Shown one piece after another: positions 22,517 through 32,999 of a stretch of DNA of 64,000 nt. The notes below the pieces were generated by a model. It made no database searches, was not told the origin of the DNA, and worked only from the letters and a program-made list of their open reading frames with translations. The stretch is from assembly GCA_018340375.1 (NCBI GenBank), contig JAFFJZ010000073.1:496001-560000 (forward strand), read 5' to 3'. Origin of the DNA: Gonatopus flavifemur. Taxonomy: Eukaryota > Arthropoda > Insecta > Hymenoptera > Dryinidae. Numbering within the stretch: the stretch's first letter is position 1; each line of letters starts with the position of its first letter. The position numbers and the translations under genes were made by a program.

Positions 22517-22888
22517 TTCAAAATATGTGTATACGAAGAACTGGGATTCGTTAGCATAATCACACTCCTGCAACCAATCAGCATTCAGAAATACGAAGCG
22601 TTATATCGTTACGCCAAATCACATTGTTGCTAGTTTTCTAATACGTCGGTGTATACGTAGTGTTTTGTTTTTCGAGTGAGCAGCGAGATCGTGTAACATT
22701 GTATTCATTTTTCGGAAGGATACGACGTGCACCGCACTGAAAGAAAAATATCGATACTCATTGAAGAGGCTAGGTTTTGTAAACGGTGTATTTTGTTCGC
22801 GGAAAGCTTTCATTTTTTCATACGGTTAAAAAACACAGTGTATACGTGTGATTTATGTAAAATAAGAATATTATAGAACGGGGCGGAG

Positions 22889-23035
22889 ATGAAGGGGAAA
22901 AAGATGAAAAAGACGAATAGGGTTGTGAATAATTTTGTTCGAGAAGTGGCAGAAGTCGCGGACACCGTTGAAGAGGTTTCTTTCGATGGCAAATCTGAAA
23001 AGTCTTTTTTGTATAAAATATGTTATGCTTTTTAA
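22889..23035 (+). CDS. Possible small coding exon, unknown
   Basis: A 48-codon frame beginning ATG after GGGGCGGAG, with lysine-rich start and an acidic stretch (REVAEVADTVEEV). Its composition is less AT-rich than its surroundings, which is the only coding hint. No domain or splice partner is recognised, and chance is a real alternative. Confidence 0.15.
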   Translation: MKGKKMKKTNRVVNNFVREVAEVADTVEEVSFDGKSEKSFLYKICYAF

Positions 23036-23646
23036 CAATTTCACCTTTTTTATTTTTCCAAATGTATGAAAGGAAATCAATAAGGGATATACTAAATGAT
23101 AATCTTTTTTTCTTCGCACGAACTTACTTTTACAAGGTGTCCAGCGATCAGGGAAGTGAGGGGAGTTAGGAAAATGTCAGGGAATTTCATGTTGCACGGA
23201 AAAGTCAGGAAAATGTCAGGGAAGTTCTGAAGTAGTCAGGGAAGTCAGTTTCACAAGAATTTCTATTTTTTCGAACCGTTCAAATCAAAATTTCAATCCA
23301 CATGGTCGTTAGAAGTTATAAAAATAAATGAATATTGTAATCATATGAATGTAATTTTCAATTATTTGAATGAGTTCAATCAAATTATTCATGCAATGAA
23401 AAATCAACTTCAATTTCTTTTAGGAATATGCATGTCAAAAAATATCCATATTTTTTTATTTTCATTGTATCATTTTACTTGATCTGCATGATCAATGATC
23501 ATGGTAGCGAGTGATCGGGAATTCTAACGAAATCAACCGATTATATATTTGTATAAAGAGCCATCGAGCCCCAAAAGAAACGGGCGCAACTTTGCTACGT
23601 AACTTTCGAACAACTACGCGATAAATGAAAATGATTGATTTGCAGT

Positions 23647-23896
23647 TGTTACGTATTGTCGTTTTCTTTGAAATTGAATTCAGATTTATGCGAGTAACCT
23701 TGTATAATAACGATACGTAACAACACAAATTTCGAATTTGATTGATCTTCGAATTAATTGAAAATTTTCCTTTCCATCCTATACAGGATGGTTGATTCAA
23801 ATCTCTCTGATTGTCAGGATTAATTGGATGGAAACGATCACGAAAGATTCCTACCTTTTCTCGTATATTCGAATTACCGACCGCTTGTACGGAATT

Positions 23897-23947
<51 letters not shown>

Positions 23948-24861
23948 TTTGATTAATTCGGGATGAGGAAGATGCTCCCAGGAAACGAAGAATGATTACA
24001 CCGTAATCTTGGTTTAAATGCACTTTGGTTTAGTTTATTTTACTTTAACAATTTTATGTCACTTATTATCCAAAAATAGTTCACAAATAGATTACTGCAC
24101 AAATGTAGATTTGACACAAGTTAACGATAAAACTCGACAAAATTGAGATAACACGTCTAAGTTCCCTCTATATTTTCTTTCACGAAAGACTTGATGAAAA
24201 CGCGAACTTCGAAGTACCGAGCGCAACTTCGCGACTTAAAAAGGCAAACGAGAGTGACGTTTCTTTTTCCTCGTCTTCGAAGCAAACTTCGACAGTGCTC
24301 CTACAAGAAGAAGGGTGTGTCGAAGCTCACTTAGACAAACGAATCAGTTCTCGCATAGTTGCACTTTTTCGTCAATACCATGATGGCCGCAACTGGCATT
24401 CCGTCACGTAGGAGCCATGGGAAAACGGTTGATAAGTAATGTAACCAGATATGGTGGATACTGAGTTGCAAGCAAAATGAAACAAAGAGACCTTTGTCTC
24501 GGTGAATTTCATAGAACTTCCGTGATAAGTCAGCTACAAATGATATGCCTACTATTTCCAACTCGATACTATTCTAATTTCATTTATTTGTTTGACAAAT
24601 TTGAATTATGAATTATTTTAGAAAGAAAAGAGAAAAAGATCGGTTTTTCGAATGAATTTGCTTGATTTGTCAATATTTGAAAGGAAAATATAATGCTAGA
24701 AAGACTAGGAGAGAAAGTTTAGGGCTCCTAGCGACCCTTTGCCAGCGCTAACTCAATCGTGGTAGCCCTCGATCCATCATAAAGAGTCATAACTCTTTCC
24801 GTACCTTCCGAGGTCACCCGAATCTCAAATTTCGACAGAACTACGTGTCGGAACGTAACAC
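23647..24861 (-). repeat. 3' LTR of gypsy element
   Basis: Reads TGTTACGTTCCGACACG from 24861 downward and ends ATACGTAACA at 23647. It is preceded on the minus strand by a polypurine tract. Only about 270 bases (24595-24861) have a counterpart in the 5' LTR (35540-35813). It includes AATAAA-like words near 24035 and a (TC)n microsatellite at 23900-23943. Confidence 0.75.
23900..23943. repeat. (TC)n microsatellite
   Basis: Uninterrupted TC dinucleotide run of about 22 units inside the 3' LTR. Confidence 0.95.
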
Positions 24862-24876
24862 TCCTCCCCCCTTACT
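24862..24876 (-). promoter_or_regulatory. Polypurine tract of gypsy element
   Basis: On the minus strand AAGGGGGGAGGAG directly precedes the TGTTACG start of the 3' LTR, the expected site of plus-strand priming. Confidence 0.85.
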
Positions 24877-24926
24877 GCAATCGTCATCCCGACGATTACA
24901 ATCTAAGCCTTGGAGATGCCAGCCAA

Positions 24927-25175
24927 TCATAACACAATATAGAACATGTTGATTCGAGCGACCTCGCGTTCCGCGCTCCAGATGAACGCCCTGTTAGCCT
25001 CCTCTGCAGAGTCGAACTCGACGAAGCCCGTGCTACTCTTGCTCCCTCGGACCACTACGCCTCTCTTTGCGCCAAAAGATTTGAATAATTTTTCCAGGTG
25101 TTTCCCCTTGGTTCTCTGCTTCAATCTTGCCACGAACATCTTCCGGGTGCTGGATGTTTTCACCCCTGGATTCAT
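24927..25175 (-). CDS. Small RRM-like ORF between env and 3' LTR
   Basis: An 82-residue open frame with ATG at 25175. It reads like a single RNA recognition motif: an RNP2-like MFVARL (13-18), a helix rich in Lys/Leu (about 24-35), an RNP1-like core TGFVEF (49-54), a second helix SAEEANRAF (56-64) and a final strand. The remaining residues are basic. It is open in an element whose gag, pol and env are broken. It starts about 200 bases after the env frame ends and finishes about 50 bases before the polypurine tract, where complex retroelements place accessory genes. The RRM call is from motif reading only. It could bind element RNA; a captured host fragment is the alternative. Confidence 0.55.
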   Translation of the reverse strand: MNPGVKTSSTRKMFVARLKQRTKGKHLEKLFKSFGAKRGVVVRGSKSSTGFVEFDSAEEANRAFIWSAEREVARINMFYIVL

Positions 25176-25382
25176 CTAACAACCAGCATCACAACCAAGG
25201 ATATTAATTCTTATGTTATTAAAATGATAGTTTTATATCTGAATAAGAGTAATAAGAAAAGTTGTCTTAGGAAAAATGTTCAACATTATAAGTATTGAAT
25301 TTAGTTAATCAGAGCCTGTTGAGTTGGCAAGTTCTGCCTTGGGTGAGCGTCTCCCGCACTTCCTCTGGGTCGCGGGTCTGGA

Positions 25383-26703
25383 TCAAGGTTCTCTTCCGAA
25401 TGTCCTCGTGTCTCTGGATCTCGGGCGCGACAGGTCCCTTGAGCTCTGTTCCTCCCTGATCCCTCCGCAATATCTCAGCCGTTCAATCATAAGTCCGAAT
25501 AATAGTTTCCATAATTGTCCCTTGAAAATGTACGCAAAACCACCACCTATAGTGATAATCTGCATCATAATAAGGTAAAAGTTGAAATTGGACTGTTTTT
25601 GTTCACTGCGCGAGTGGGACCCTAATTCTTCCATTTTTTGTTCCAAGTCCGTTAGTGAATGTATATTAGCGTTCTTAAGAGCTTTTTCAACGATCGGATC
25701 TATTGTTCCATTGAATATTCCTAAGTCTATTGATTTCGATGTTGTAGGCGACACAAGTGAAATGTTCGGCGTGATTAATGGAGTATAATAATATTGTTCG
25801 GTACTCTGCAATATTTTTGGATTCAATAATAACATCAGTTCACAGGATTCGGAGTTTTCTATTTTTCGTAACGGAAGGCTTGGAGTGCAAAGTTTATACT
25901 TTCGATTACATGAAGTAATGAACTTTTCGTTAGCTGAGAAGTACAATCCGTTTGCGTAATTCACTCCAAGATATGTATTTTCTGGTTTTATGTATGCAGA
26001 TGCCGTGAATCCAGTTAAATTTCGTATTACTGGCCAGGAGTGTAAACGAAAAATAGCGTAATTTATCCGGTCTACCAATGGTATATGCAAAGTGAAAGCG
26101 AGTCTTTTATCCATCCGTGTGGTGGATACTGTAGAAATGTCCGAAATTTCTTCGATGCTTAAGCTTTGATGAGGTACTGTTATTTCAAATTCGTGCACAC
26201 TACTATGAATTTCTTCGATGATTTGCTTTAATTTTGTATGTCCTAACAATGACGAATGCACTTTTCCGATTTGTGCTGAATATAATGTATTTCCAAGATC
26301 ACGACCCTCAATTAGGAAGTGATCTAAAAATTCTTCTATTTGACTTATACATTGGTTCATTACATATTGAAGGAAGGATGGATTCATGGATTTGTAAAGC
26401 TTTTCGCAGTTTATCGTCTATGTATTCTTTCCTCAAAGATATGTCACACTCGAATTGTGCCTTGTACTTCAAACAGAATTTGTGAGTTTCATTTAAAAGT
26501 TCTGTTTCGAATGGAAATTTAATTTTCAGTTTTTCAGTGTCCATCACTATTATCACTCTCCACTCAGCACGCTGCAATCGGATGTTGAACAGTCTTTCGT
26601 AATATAACCCGGTGTTAGTGTCCACTTCGGTGATTTGGTAGTTACTTTTCCCATTCGTTCTCATCAGGAATACGAGAAAGAGAGAAATCACTACCCCCTT
26701 CAT
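25383..26703 (-). pseudogene. env-like glycoprotein gene, frameshifted
   Basis: Two overlapping frames, 26703-26308 (131 residues) and 26387-25383 (334 residues), make up one gene broken by a single shift in the overlap. The first frame begins with a hydrophobic signal-like segment (MKGVVISLFLVFLM). Near its end it has an RRIFR stretch resembling a furin-type site. The second has Asn-X-Ser/Thr sites, several cysteines and, near its C-terminus, a hydrophobic segment (about residues 270-295) consistent with a transmembrane anchor. Position after integrase and this layout match errantivirus env genes, related to the baculovirus F-type fusion proteins. With the shift no full envelope protein can be made. 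Confidence 0.7.
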
Positions 26704-27799
26704 TTTCGGGTGTCAACTCCAATTTATCTGCATGTTTTGTAAAGAGTTTTCCGTTAGAATCTTTCAATAAAATATTTCCCTCCTCAAATATACTGACAAT
26801 TTTATATGGACCATGGTATTTGGGAGTGAATTTTCCTCGTTTTGGTTCCACCAGGACACGCACTAAATCTCCTATTTCCCCTTGGAATGGTCGCGCTTTC
26901 TCATCGTAATGAATTTTTGATCGTCCTTTCGCTTCTATCAAATTTTTCCCAGCTATTGTTTGCATTTTTGTCAATCGTGAAATCAAATCATGTGCATAAG
27001 AATTATATGTGATTAATTTTTCCTCCGAGGGGAAAGAAGTTGGAATTCGTGCCAATCTACCAAAATTTAATTCAAAAGGTGTAAAGTTAGTGGCTTCATG
27101 AACTGAGGTATTATACGAGAATATTGCAAGAGGTACAATTTTATCCCAATCATCAAAATCAGACAAATAATGGCTTATATATTCTGTTAAAACGATATGA
27201 CTTCGTTCTAAACTACCATTCGTCTGAGGTCTATATCCAGAAGTAGTTAAATGACTGATTTTGAATATTTTTGCAATTTGTGTAAATAATTTGTTTACGA
27301 AACTTGTGTCCCTATCAGTTAATATAGCTAAGGGTGCTCCATATTGCGAAATCAAATTGGTTACCATAGCATGAGCTACGGTTACAGCTTTTATGTCTGG
27401 AATGGGAACTGCAATGCAAAATTTTGTAAGATTATCCTGCATAGTTAAAATATTCCCACTGGGGGTTATGGGTAATGGACCAACGGTGTCTAATGAAACT
27501 TTTGCAAATGCTTCTATCGGGGTATCGGTTAAAATCATGGGTTCTCTAATTTTGGTTCTTATCAACTTTTGATTCTGACAACTATTGCAATTACGGATAT
27601 AATTTTGAATATCATTCCTCATACCTGTCCAATAAAATTTTTCACGAACTCTACGATACGTTTTATTTATTCCCTTATGTCCACCTATCAAACTTCCGTG
27701 GTATTCTGCAATTATACCAGAACGGAGTTCTTCGGAGGGTATCTCAACTTTACCGTAGCAGATGGTAATTTCTATATCATCTCGTTCAAAAATATTCAA
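26642..27799 (-). pseudogene. gypsy integrase (C-terminal pol)
   Basis: A 385-residue frame. The zinc-binding N-terminal region has YHGSLIGGHKG followed by CNSCQ (the HHCC pattern). The catalytic core has Asp in SLDTVGPL, Asp in LTDRDTSF and Glu in NGSLERSH. Further on are FELNFGR and the C-terminal GDLVRV and KYHGPYKIV of gypsy integrases. The frame is joined upstream, in the same phase, to the macro-like segment across a single TGA near 27800, so it is the end of the pol polyprotein. The first 15 residues (ERDDIEITICYG) belong to the upstream domain. The catalytic residues are all present. It overlaps the start of env by about 60 bases. Confidence 0.9.
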
Positions 27800-28183
27800 T
27801 CATATTTCTATTAATGTACCTTGAGGGATGACGTCGATAAAATCTTCATTTTTCGACATTCTAATTTCCTTCACATTCAAATTCAACAATGTTTCTCTTA
27901 AATTTTCAAAAGCGAGGATTGAATCATTTTCCGAAATTTTGTCAAAATATCTGTCTTTCAAAATTATACTGAAAATTCTATGTTTTCCCTTTTTAGTTAC
28001 TAACACTTGTCCCAATTTCGGTTTAACTTCTTTCAATTGTTCTGAATCTGAAATTCCAACATCCGACAATAATTTATTGATGGGAGTAATTAGCACACAG
28101 TCTGAGGGAATAAAATGCACAATATTCGATTTTTGATACGTGAGATTCACCCTGGAATATTTTATAAATTTCGCGTTTCGCAA
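27754..28183 (-). pseudogene. Macro-domain-like segment of gypsy pol
   Basis: This 127-residue frame plus the first residues of the next frame read like an OARD1/ALC1-type macro domain. IVHFIPSDC corresponds to the LAHCISxDC strand, GQVLVTKKGKHRIFSIILKD to the central strands, the following AFENLRETL helix to the usual long helix, and after the TGA the IEITICYG strand to the last one. The phosphate-binding glycine loop (usually MGAGI) is replaced by ITPIN and the PRIGCG-type loop is missing, so ADP-ribose processing looks lost. Position is between RNase H and integrase. Assignment is by motif order, not by a search. Confidence 0.55.
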
Positions 28184-28579
28184 AGCTCACCCCAAATTCA
28201 ATGGACTGATGAGGTCGATTTCTGGGGGTACTAGGTCATTGATCTGAATTCCTGTAGAATTTCTATTGGAATTTTCATTTGACGGAATTATTCGCCTTGG
28301 AACTACTGGTGTTTTTACCTTTAGAGTTACATCTTTCTCTAACGGCGTAGATAAAGCTAAGGGTTTCGAAATTACTGAAGGTGTAAATATAGTCTGGTTC
28401 TGGGGTTGTTTTCGAATTACTGATTAATTCCCGGTTCTATCACTGATTTCTAATTCCTCGTTTTCAGGGATATTTTTCAAAGTGGTTGGTTGGCTAATTT
28501 GTTCCTTGAGTTTCAATTCTATCTTCTCTTCAGCTTTCCTGGCCTTCTCAGCTAAATTTTGTATTCTCCTATCCATTTC

Positions 28580-29731
28580 CTAATCCTCGGTATCATAAGG
28601 ATCTTGTTCAAATGAAATTTGCTGAGCCAGATCATCTACTGATTCTCCTTCAGAAATAGTACCAGGTATTTGAATTCCTATCGCTCTTTCTTCTTCTTCT
28701 TCTTCTTCTTCTTCTTCTTCTTCTCCTTCTTCTTCAAACAAGTGGCTTTTATCATGTAAAGATTTATCAAATTTTTCAAAAGATTTTTGTAATTCCTTAA
28801 AATCAAAAGGTAACTCTTCTTCATTTGGCTTATTTTCTTTTTCAAAAACTTCATCATCTGTATCACCCTTGTCGGGTAACTCGATCATGATCTCGGTTCC
28901 AGTGGGTGATTCTGGATTTTCATTCTCCATCTGTTCCTCGACTTCTACGTGTTCCCTGTCCTTCGGCTCTCTAGGTACCTGTGGAACCTCGAGACTCGGT
29001 AACACGCTTTTTCGTCTTCTATGTATAGGCAGGTTAACCTTTCCTGCATCCGATTCTTCGTCGGATGTCGAATCAATTGGATTTTCTACCCGAGAAGTCG
29101 AAGGATTCACTTTTGGACCTATGGGTTTTGTGATTTGATGTTTCAATTTGGCCCTAGTGCGACCAGCTATGGAACTCGAATCCAAACTAGTAGGTAACCT
29201 AGGATTTTTATCTTTACGTGGAGGATCACCTTCAGAAGAACTAGGAGCACTATGTACACGTTCACGTGATTCTATTTCAATTAATTTTTCTTTGATCTTA
29301 GATTTTGAACTAGTCGGTTTATTTTCTGAAATTACTACTTTCTTCTTCTCCGATTCATCTGATTTCGCTAAGGTAGCGTGTTTCTTTTTAAACATTAGTA
29401 TTTCATCAGTATTCTGAACATCTGAACTTTCTCTATCACTAGAGGAACTATTTTCTGTACTTGAATCTAAATCAAATTCTTCGGAGCTGTAGCTATTTTC
29501 TTGGTTTACAGGATTTCGCGAAAGAGCATCAGCATTGGTATTGAGTTTTCCCGGTTTGTGTACAACGTTATACTCATAATCGCGTAATTTTAATCTCCAA
29601 CGAACAAGTCGTCGTCCGGGATCTTTTATTAAATCTATCCATTTCAACGGTTCATGATCACTGAACAATGTGAATTTACGGCCAAAAGATATGGTCTGAA
29701 GTGTACTATACCATATAAAACAGCTAAACAT
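28580..29731 (-). pseudogene. pol: RNase H end and acidic linker
   Basis: A 383-residue frame. Its start carries the end of the gypsy RNase H (FTLFSDHEPLKWI, the RWRLKLRDYEY region and HKPGKLNTNADALSR). It continues into about 300 residues of low-complexity, Ser/Glu/Lys-rich sequence including a long Glu run encoded by a (TTC/TTCTTC)n tract at 28688-28735. The frame joins the reverse transcriptase frame by a shift near 29650-29740. Such a long charged linker before integrase is unusual for gypsy pol. It ends at a stop at 28580; the 400 bases up to the macro-like frame contain further stops. Confidence 0.8.
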
Positions 29732-30924
29732 TCTTTTTCTGTTGTAGAGTAATTTTGTTCAGGTTTCATCAAAGTTCTCGATAGATATGCTATACGTGAA
29801 TCGGAACCATCATAATTTTGACTGAGCACTGCGCCGATCGCCGAATCTGACGCATCGGTTGTCAACATGAATTCTTCATCAAAATTTGGATATTGAAGAA
29901 TCGGTTTTGTACATAGTGCTTTGCGCAATTTTTTGGAGCTCTCAGTATGTTCCTTTGTCCAAATAAATTTTGAGTTTTTCTTCAATAGTTCGGTTAACGG
30001 TTTCGCTATTTCTGCAAAATTTCTGATGAATCTTCTATAGTATCCTGCTAATCCTAAAAACTGTCTGATATTTTCCTGATTTTGCGGTCTGGGAAGTTTT
30101 TTTACAGCCTCCATTTTTCCTGGATCTGGTTTCACCCCATCTTGGGTAATCACGTGGCCCAAATACACGACTTCTTTCCTCAAAAATTGACACTTATCCG
30201 GCTGCAAACTTATCTGAGCTTCGCCTAATCTTTTGAATAATCTATGAATTTTCCTCTTATGTTCTTCAAGTGACTTCGCGAAAATTACCATATCATCTAA
30301 ATGAATGAATAATTCTATTCCTTGTAAACCTCGTAAAACATTGTCCATCATTCTTTGAAAAGTGGCAGGTGCATTCTTTAATCCTTCAGGCATTCTAATG
30401 AATTCGTAACGGCCATGTGGAGTTGTGAAAGCGGTTTTGTGTCTATCTTTCGGATCCATTAAAATCTGTTGGAATCCGATAGCGAGGTCTATCACTGTAA
30501 AGTATTTTGCTTCCTCTAACTGATCTAAAATTTCATTTATGTTAGGAAGTGGATATGCCTCTCCTATCGTTTGCGGATTCAATTTTCGGAAATCTATTAC
30601 CATTCTCCAACGCGGATTACCCTGTGAATCTGGTTTCTTCGGAACTATCCAGATGGGAGAGTTATATGGAAAAGTAGATGGTTTGATTATATTATTTTTG
30701 AGTTTAACTTGAATTTGACGCTCTATTTCGTCTTTATGAATGGGAGGAAATCTGTACTGCTTTGTGTTGACGGGTTTATTTCCGTCAAAAATTCTATGTT
30801 CGCTATGAGGAATATATCGCAATTTATCACCAGCCAACAAGAAATGAAATGAATATTCTTCCACAATATCGACCACGTGTTTGATCTCTTCTTTATTTAG
30901 GTCTTCCAAATTCAGTTTATCCAA
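29644..30924 (-). pseudogene. gypsy reverse transcriptase and RNase H N-terminus
   Basis: A 426-residue frame with the ordered Ty3/gypsy motifs: YNSPIWIVPKK, RMVIDFRKLN, FTVIDLAIGFQQI, TAFTTPHGRYEF, PEGLKNAPATFQR, the catalytic HLDDMVIFA (His in place of the usual Tyr), then LGHVIT, FLGLAGYYRRFI, and the RNase H start LTTDASDSAIGAVL with the ETxK-type ECLAVLY. The usual SGFHQI and PFGLKNAP have AIGFQQI and PEGL, so several conserved positions are altered. The frame leaves the RNase H phase after HFRPYLL, showing an indel. Upstream it continues, in the same phase across a TAA, to the protease frame. Confidence 0.9.
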
Positions 30925-30993
30925 AATTGAATTAGACCTATTGACTCTATCTTGAATTGTAAGTTCTTTCTCTTCATGTTTGGATTCCGATGA

Positions 30994-31620
30994 TTAGTTA
31001 TCTAAATAATGATATTCAAAAGGTACAATTTCTTGTGGAGGAATTTCAATTTCGATGTTTTCCTCTGAAGTATTTATCGCTAGGACATGACAAACTCCTT
31101 CTTTATTGGTTGGAACTAACGCTTCTCCTATATAAATTCCATCTGGAGTTTCGATTTGAGGTAGATAACCTTCGCACAATTCTGAATTTATAACATCCCT
31201 TGGAATTGATATTTTCATACGAGTCTGTAAATGTAAAATTCGTGATTTCGAATTTCCCCTATTGAAATTTTGATTTTCATCTTTTTCACCAATGAAACGT
31301 ATGGGTCTTATTGGATCACTCTGAGTTACCAAAGTGTTATGTGCGAATGAAATTTCTGTCTGTTCCTGCCTCAAATATTCTTCTCCTAAAATTCCTGCAC
31401 AGTTCAACTGAATTGATGATTTTATTACATGAAATTTTACAGGTCTTTCTAATAATTCTATCTCAACAGTTCCTAATGTTTAGATTTTGTCTGGCGTTAT
31501 TCCGACTAAAGAAATTGAATCATGAAGGGAAACCACTACATTTTCATCTAAAGCATTCAACTTTATAATATTGACATCAGCGCCAGTATCTATTAAAAAT
31601 TTTGCATTACCGTGACGCAA
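30994..31620 (-). pseudogene. gypsy aspartic protease region
   Basis: DTGADVNIIK at 31590-31561 is the retropepsin active-site motif. The frame runs on until a TAA near 31480, then the same phase stays open through 31407-30994. That stretch includes LNCAGILGEEYL, the usual conserved segment after the protease, and a domain leading to reverse transcriptase. The break is a single stop codon in phase. Confidence 0.8.
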
Positions 31621-31979
31621 TTCTCTAGAAAACATCCGAACTTTAGGGGATAAGTTATCCTCATCATCTATTCCCCGCTCTCTAGGAATTTGACCGTTGC
31701 TAGACGCTCTGATTTTGGGTTCCGACTCGTCATCGCGTCGGCATGGCGAGTCCTGGTTTGGTTTGAAGAATCTCTAGAATTTTTATCGGAAGAATTGTTT
31801 CTATTTTCCGTATTTGAGATCGAAATATCAGAACGAGTTCTCATAGGTGAATTTTCACGACTCGTATCTCTTGATGGAAATTGACGGTTCGGTGAGTATG
31901 AATTTCGATTTGAAGATCTATTAAACGAAGGTGAAGGGAATCTACTCTGATAACGATTATTTCCGAAAGTAGTTAATTT

Positions 31980-32993
31980 TCAGTCCTCTGGACTGTAAAG
32001 ATTTTGGTTATGTGGATGTGGATATGGATTTTGAGGCATGTGTGGTGAATGAGGTCCATATGGATTCGGAAATTGCGGTGGAAAATAAGGATAGTATGGA
32101 TATGGCATTGGGGGATAGAATGGTTGATATGGTACGTTCGAAGGATATTGATTGGTTGAAGATGGTTCATTATTAGATGGTCGTTTCAAAATTCCTGTCG
32201 GACCCTTATTAGTAGAGGTAGATGGAATAGGACTTGAAGATCATGAGTTTTCTGGTGAATTAGATATGTTATATGTACGATAACTACGATTTCCACGATC
32301 CTCGCTATAATCACAGCGAAAATCATTCTCTCGGGAGAAAGAAAGACGAGAAGTTTCTCCTCCCGGAATAACTCCAGTTTTGATCTTATTTTCTACTTTT
32401 ACCGCGATTTTTAAAGCATGGTCTAAATCTCCTGGATCTCTAATATCTACAGCCCTAGCCAATTCGTCTGGCAGTCCTCGTATGAAAGATTCTAACGCAC
32501 ATTCTTTTACGGGTTTTATCATTTCTTCTACATTATTCTGGTATTTATCCTGTAACGCGATTTTTGCACCGTTCAGTAATGAATTCAATCTATCGTAAAA
32601 ATCATTGACGGTTTCACCGCGGTTCATACGAATTTTCTCAATTTCGTGCTGGTAGTATGGAAAAGTTTTACACGGAGCATATCTTTCCTTCAGATGTTTT
32701 ACCAAATCATCGGCAGTATTGAAAGTTTGACCATACGTACTATCACGCGCGGAACCTCTTAATCTAGCCAAAACCGCTCTAACATAGCTACCTTCCAATT
32801 CCGGAGCCACTAATGCAGCACCATTCCTAACGTCCTGCAGAAAATCTTTTAGGGGAACATTTTTGCCATCAAAATAGGGTATACCCAAAATTCCTTGTTG
32901 CAAAGAAAAACATTCTGCCATTGATTTCATCATGGTTTCGGACAGGGTCATATTCGCGCGACTGGTACTTGGATCTGCAGTTTCGTCAGGCAT
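31980..32993 (-). pseudogene. gypsy gag, interrupted
   Basis: The 250-residue frame from ATG 32993 to 32241 has gypsy-type capsid features: YFDGKNVPLKDFLQDV, ARLRGSARDSTYG, LKERYAPCKTF, and the RMNRGETVNDFYDRLN and SFIRGLPDEL stretches. An in-phase TGA ends it. The phase then continues through a Pro/Tyr-rich stretch (32189-31980) to a second TGA, and beyond it a Ser/Arg-rich region toward the protease. No CCHC knuckle is seen; the Arg-rich tail may replace it. Confidence 0.85.
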
Positions 32994-32999
32994 TTTAGT

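Noticed and set aside
23899..23944. CRISPR-like or regulatory array
   Set aside because: It is a plain (TC)n microsatellite.
25324..25578. Plus-strand frames overlapping env and pol (25324-25578, 27828-28136, 28869-29417)
   Set aside because: They are antisense shadows of the gypsy genes.
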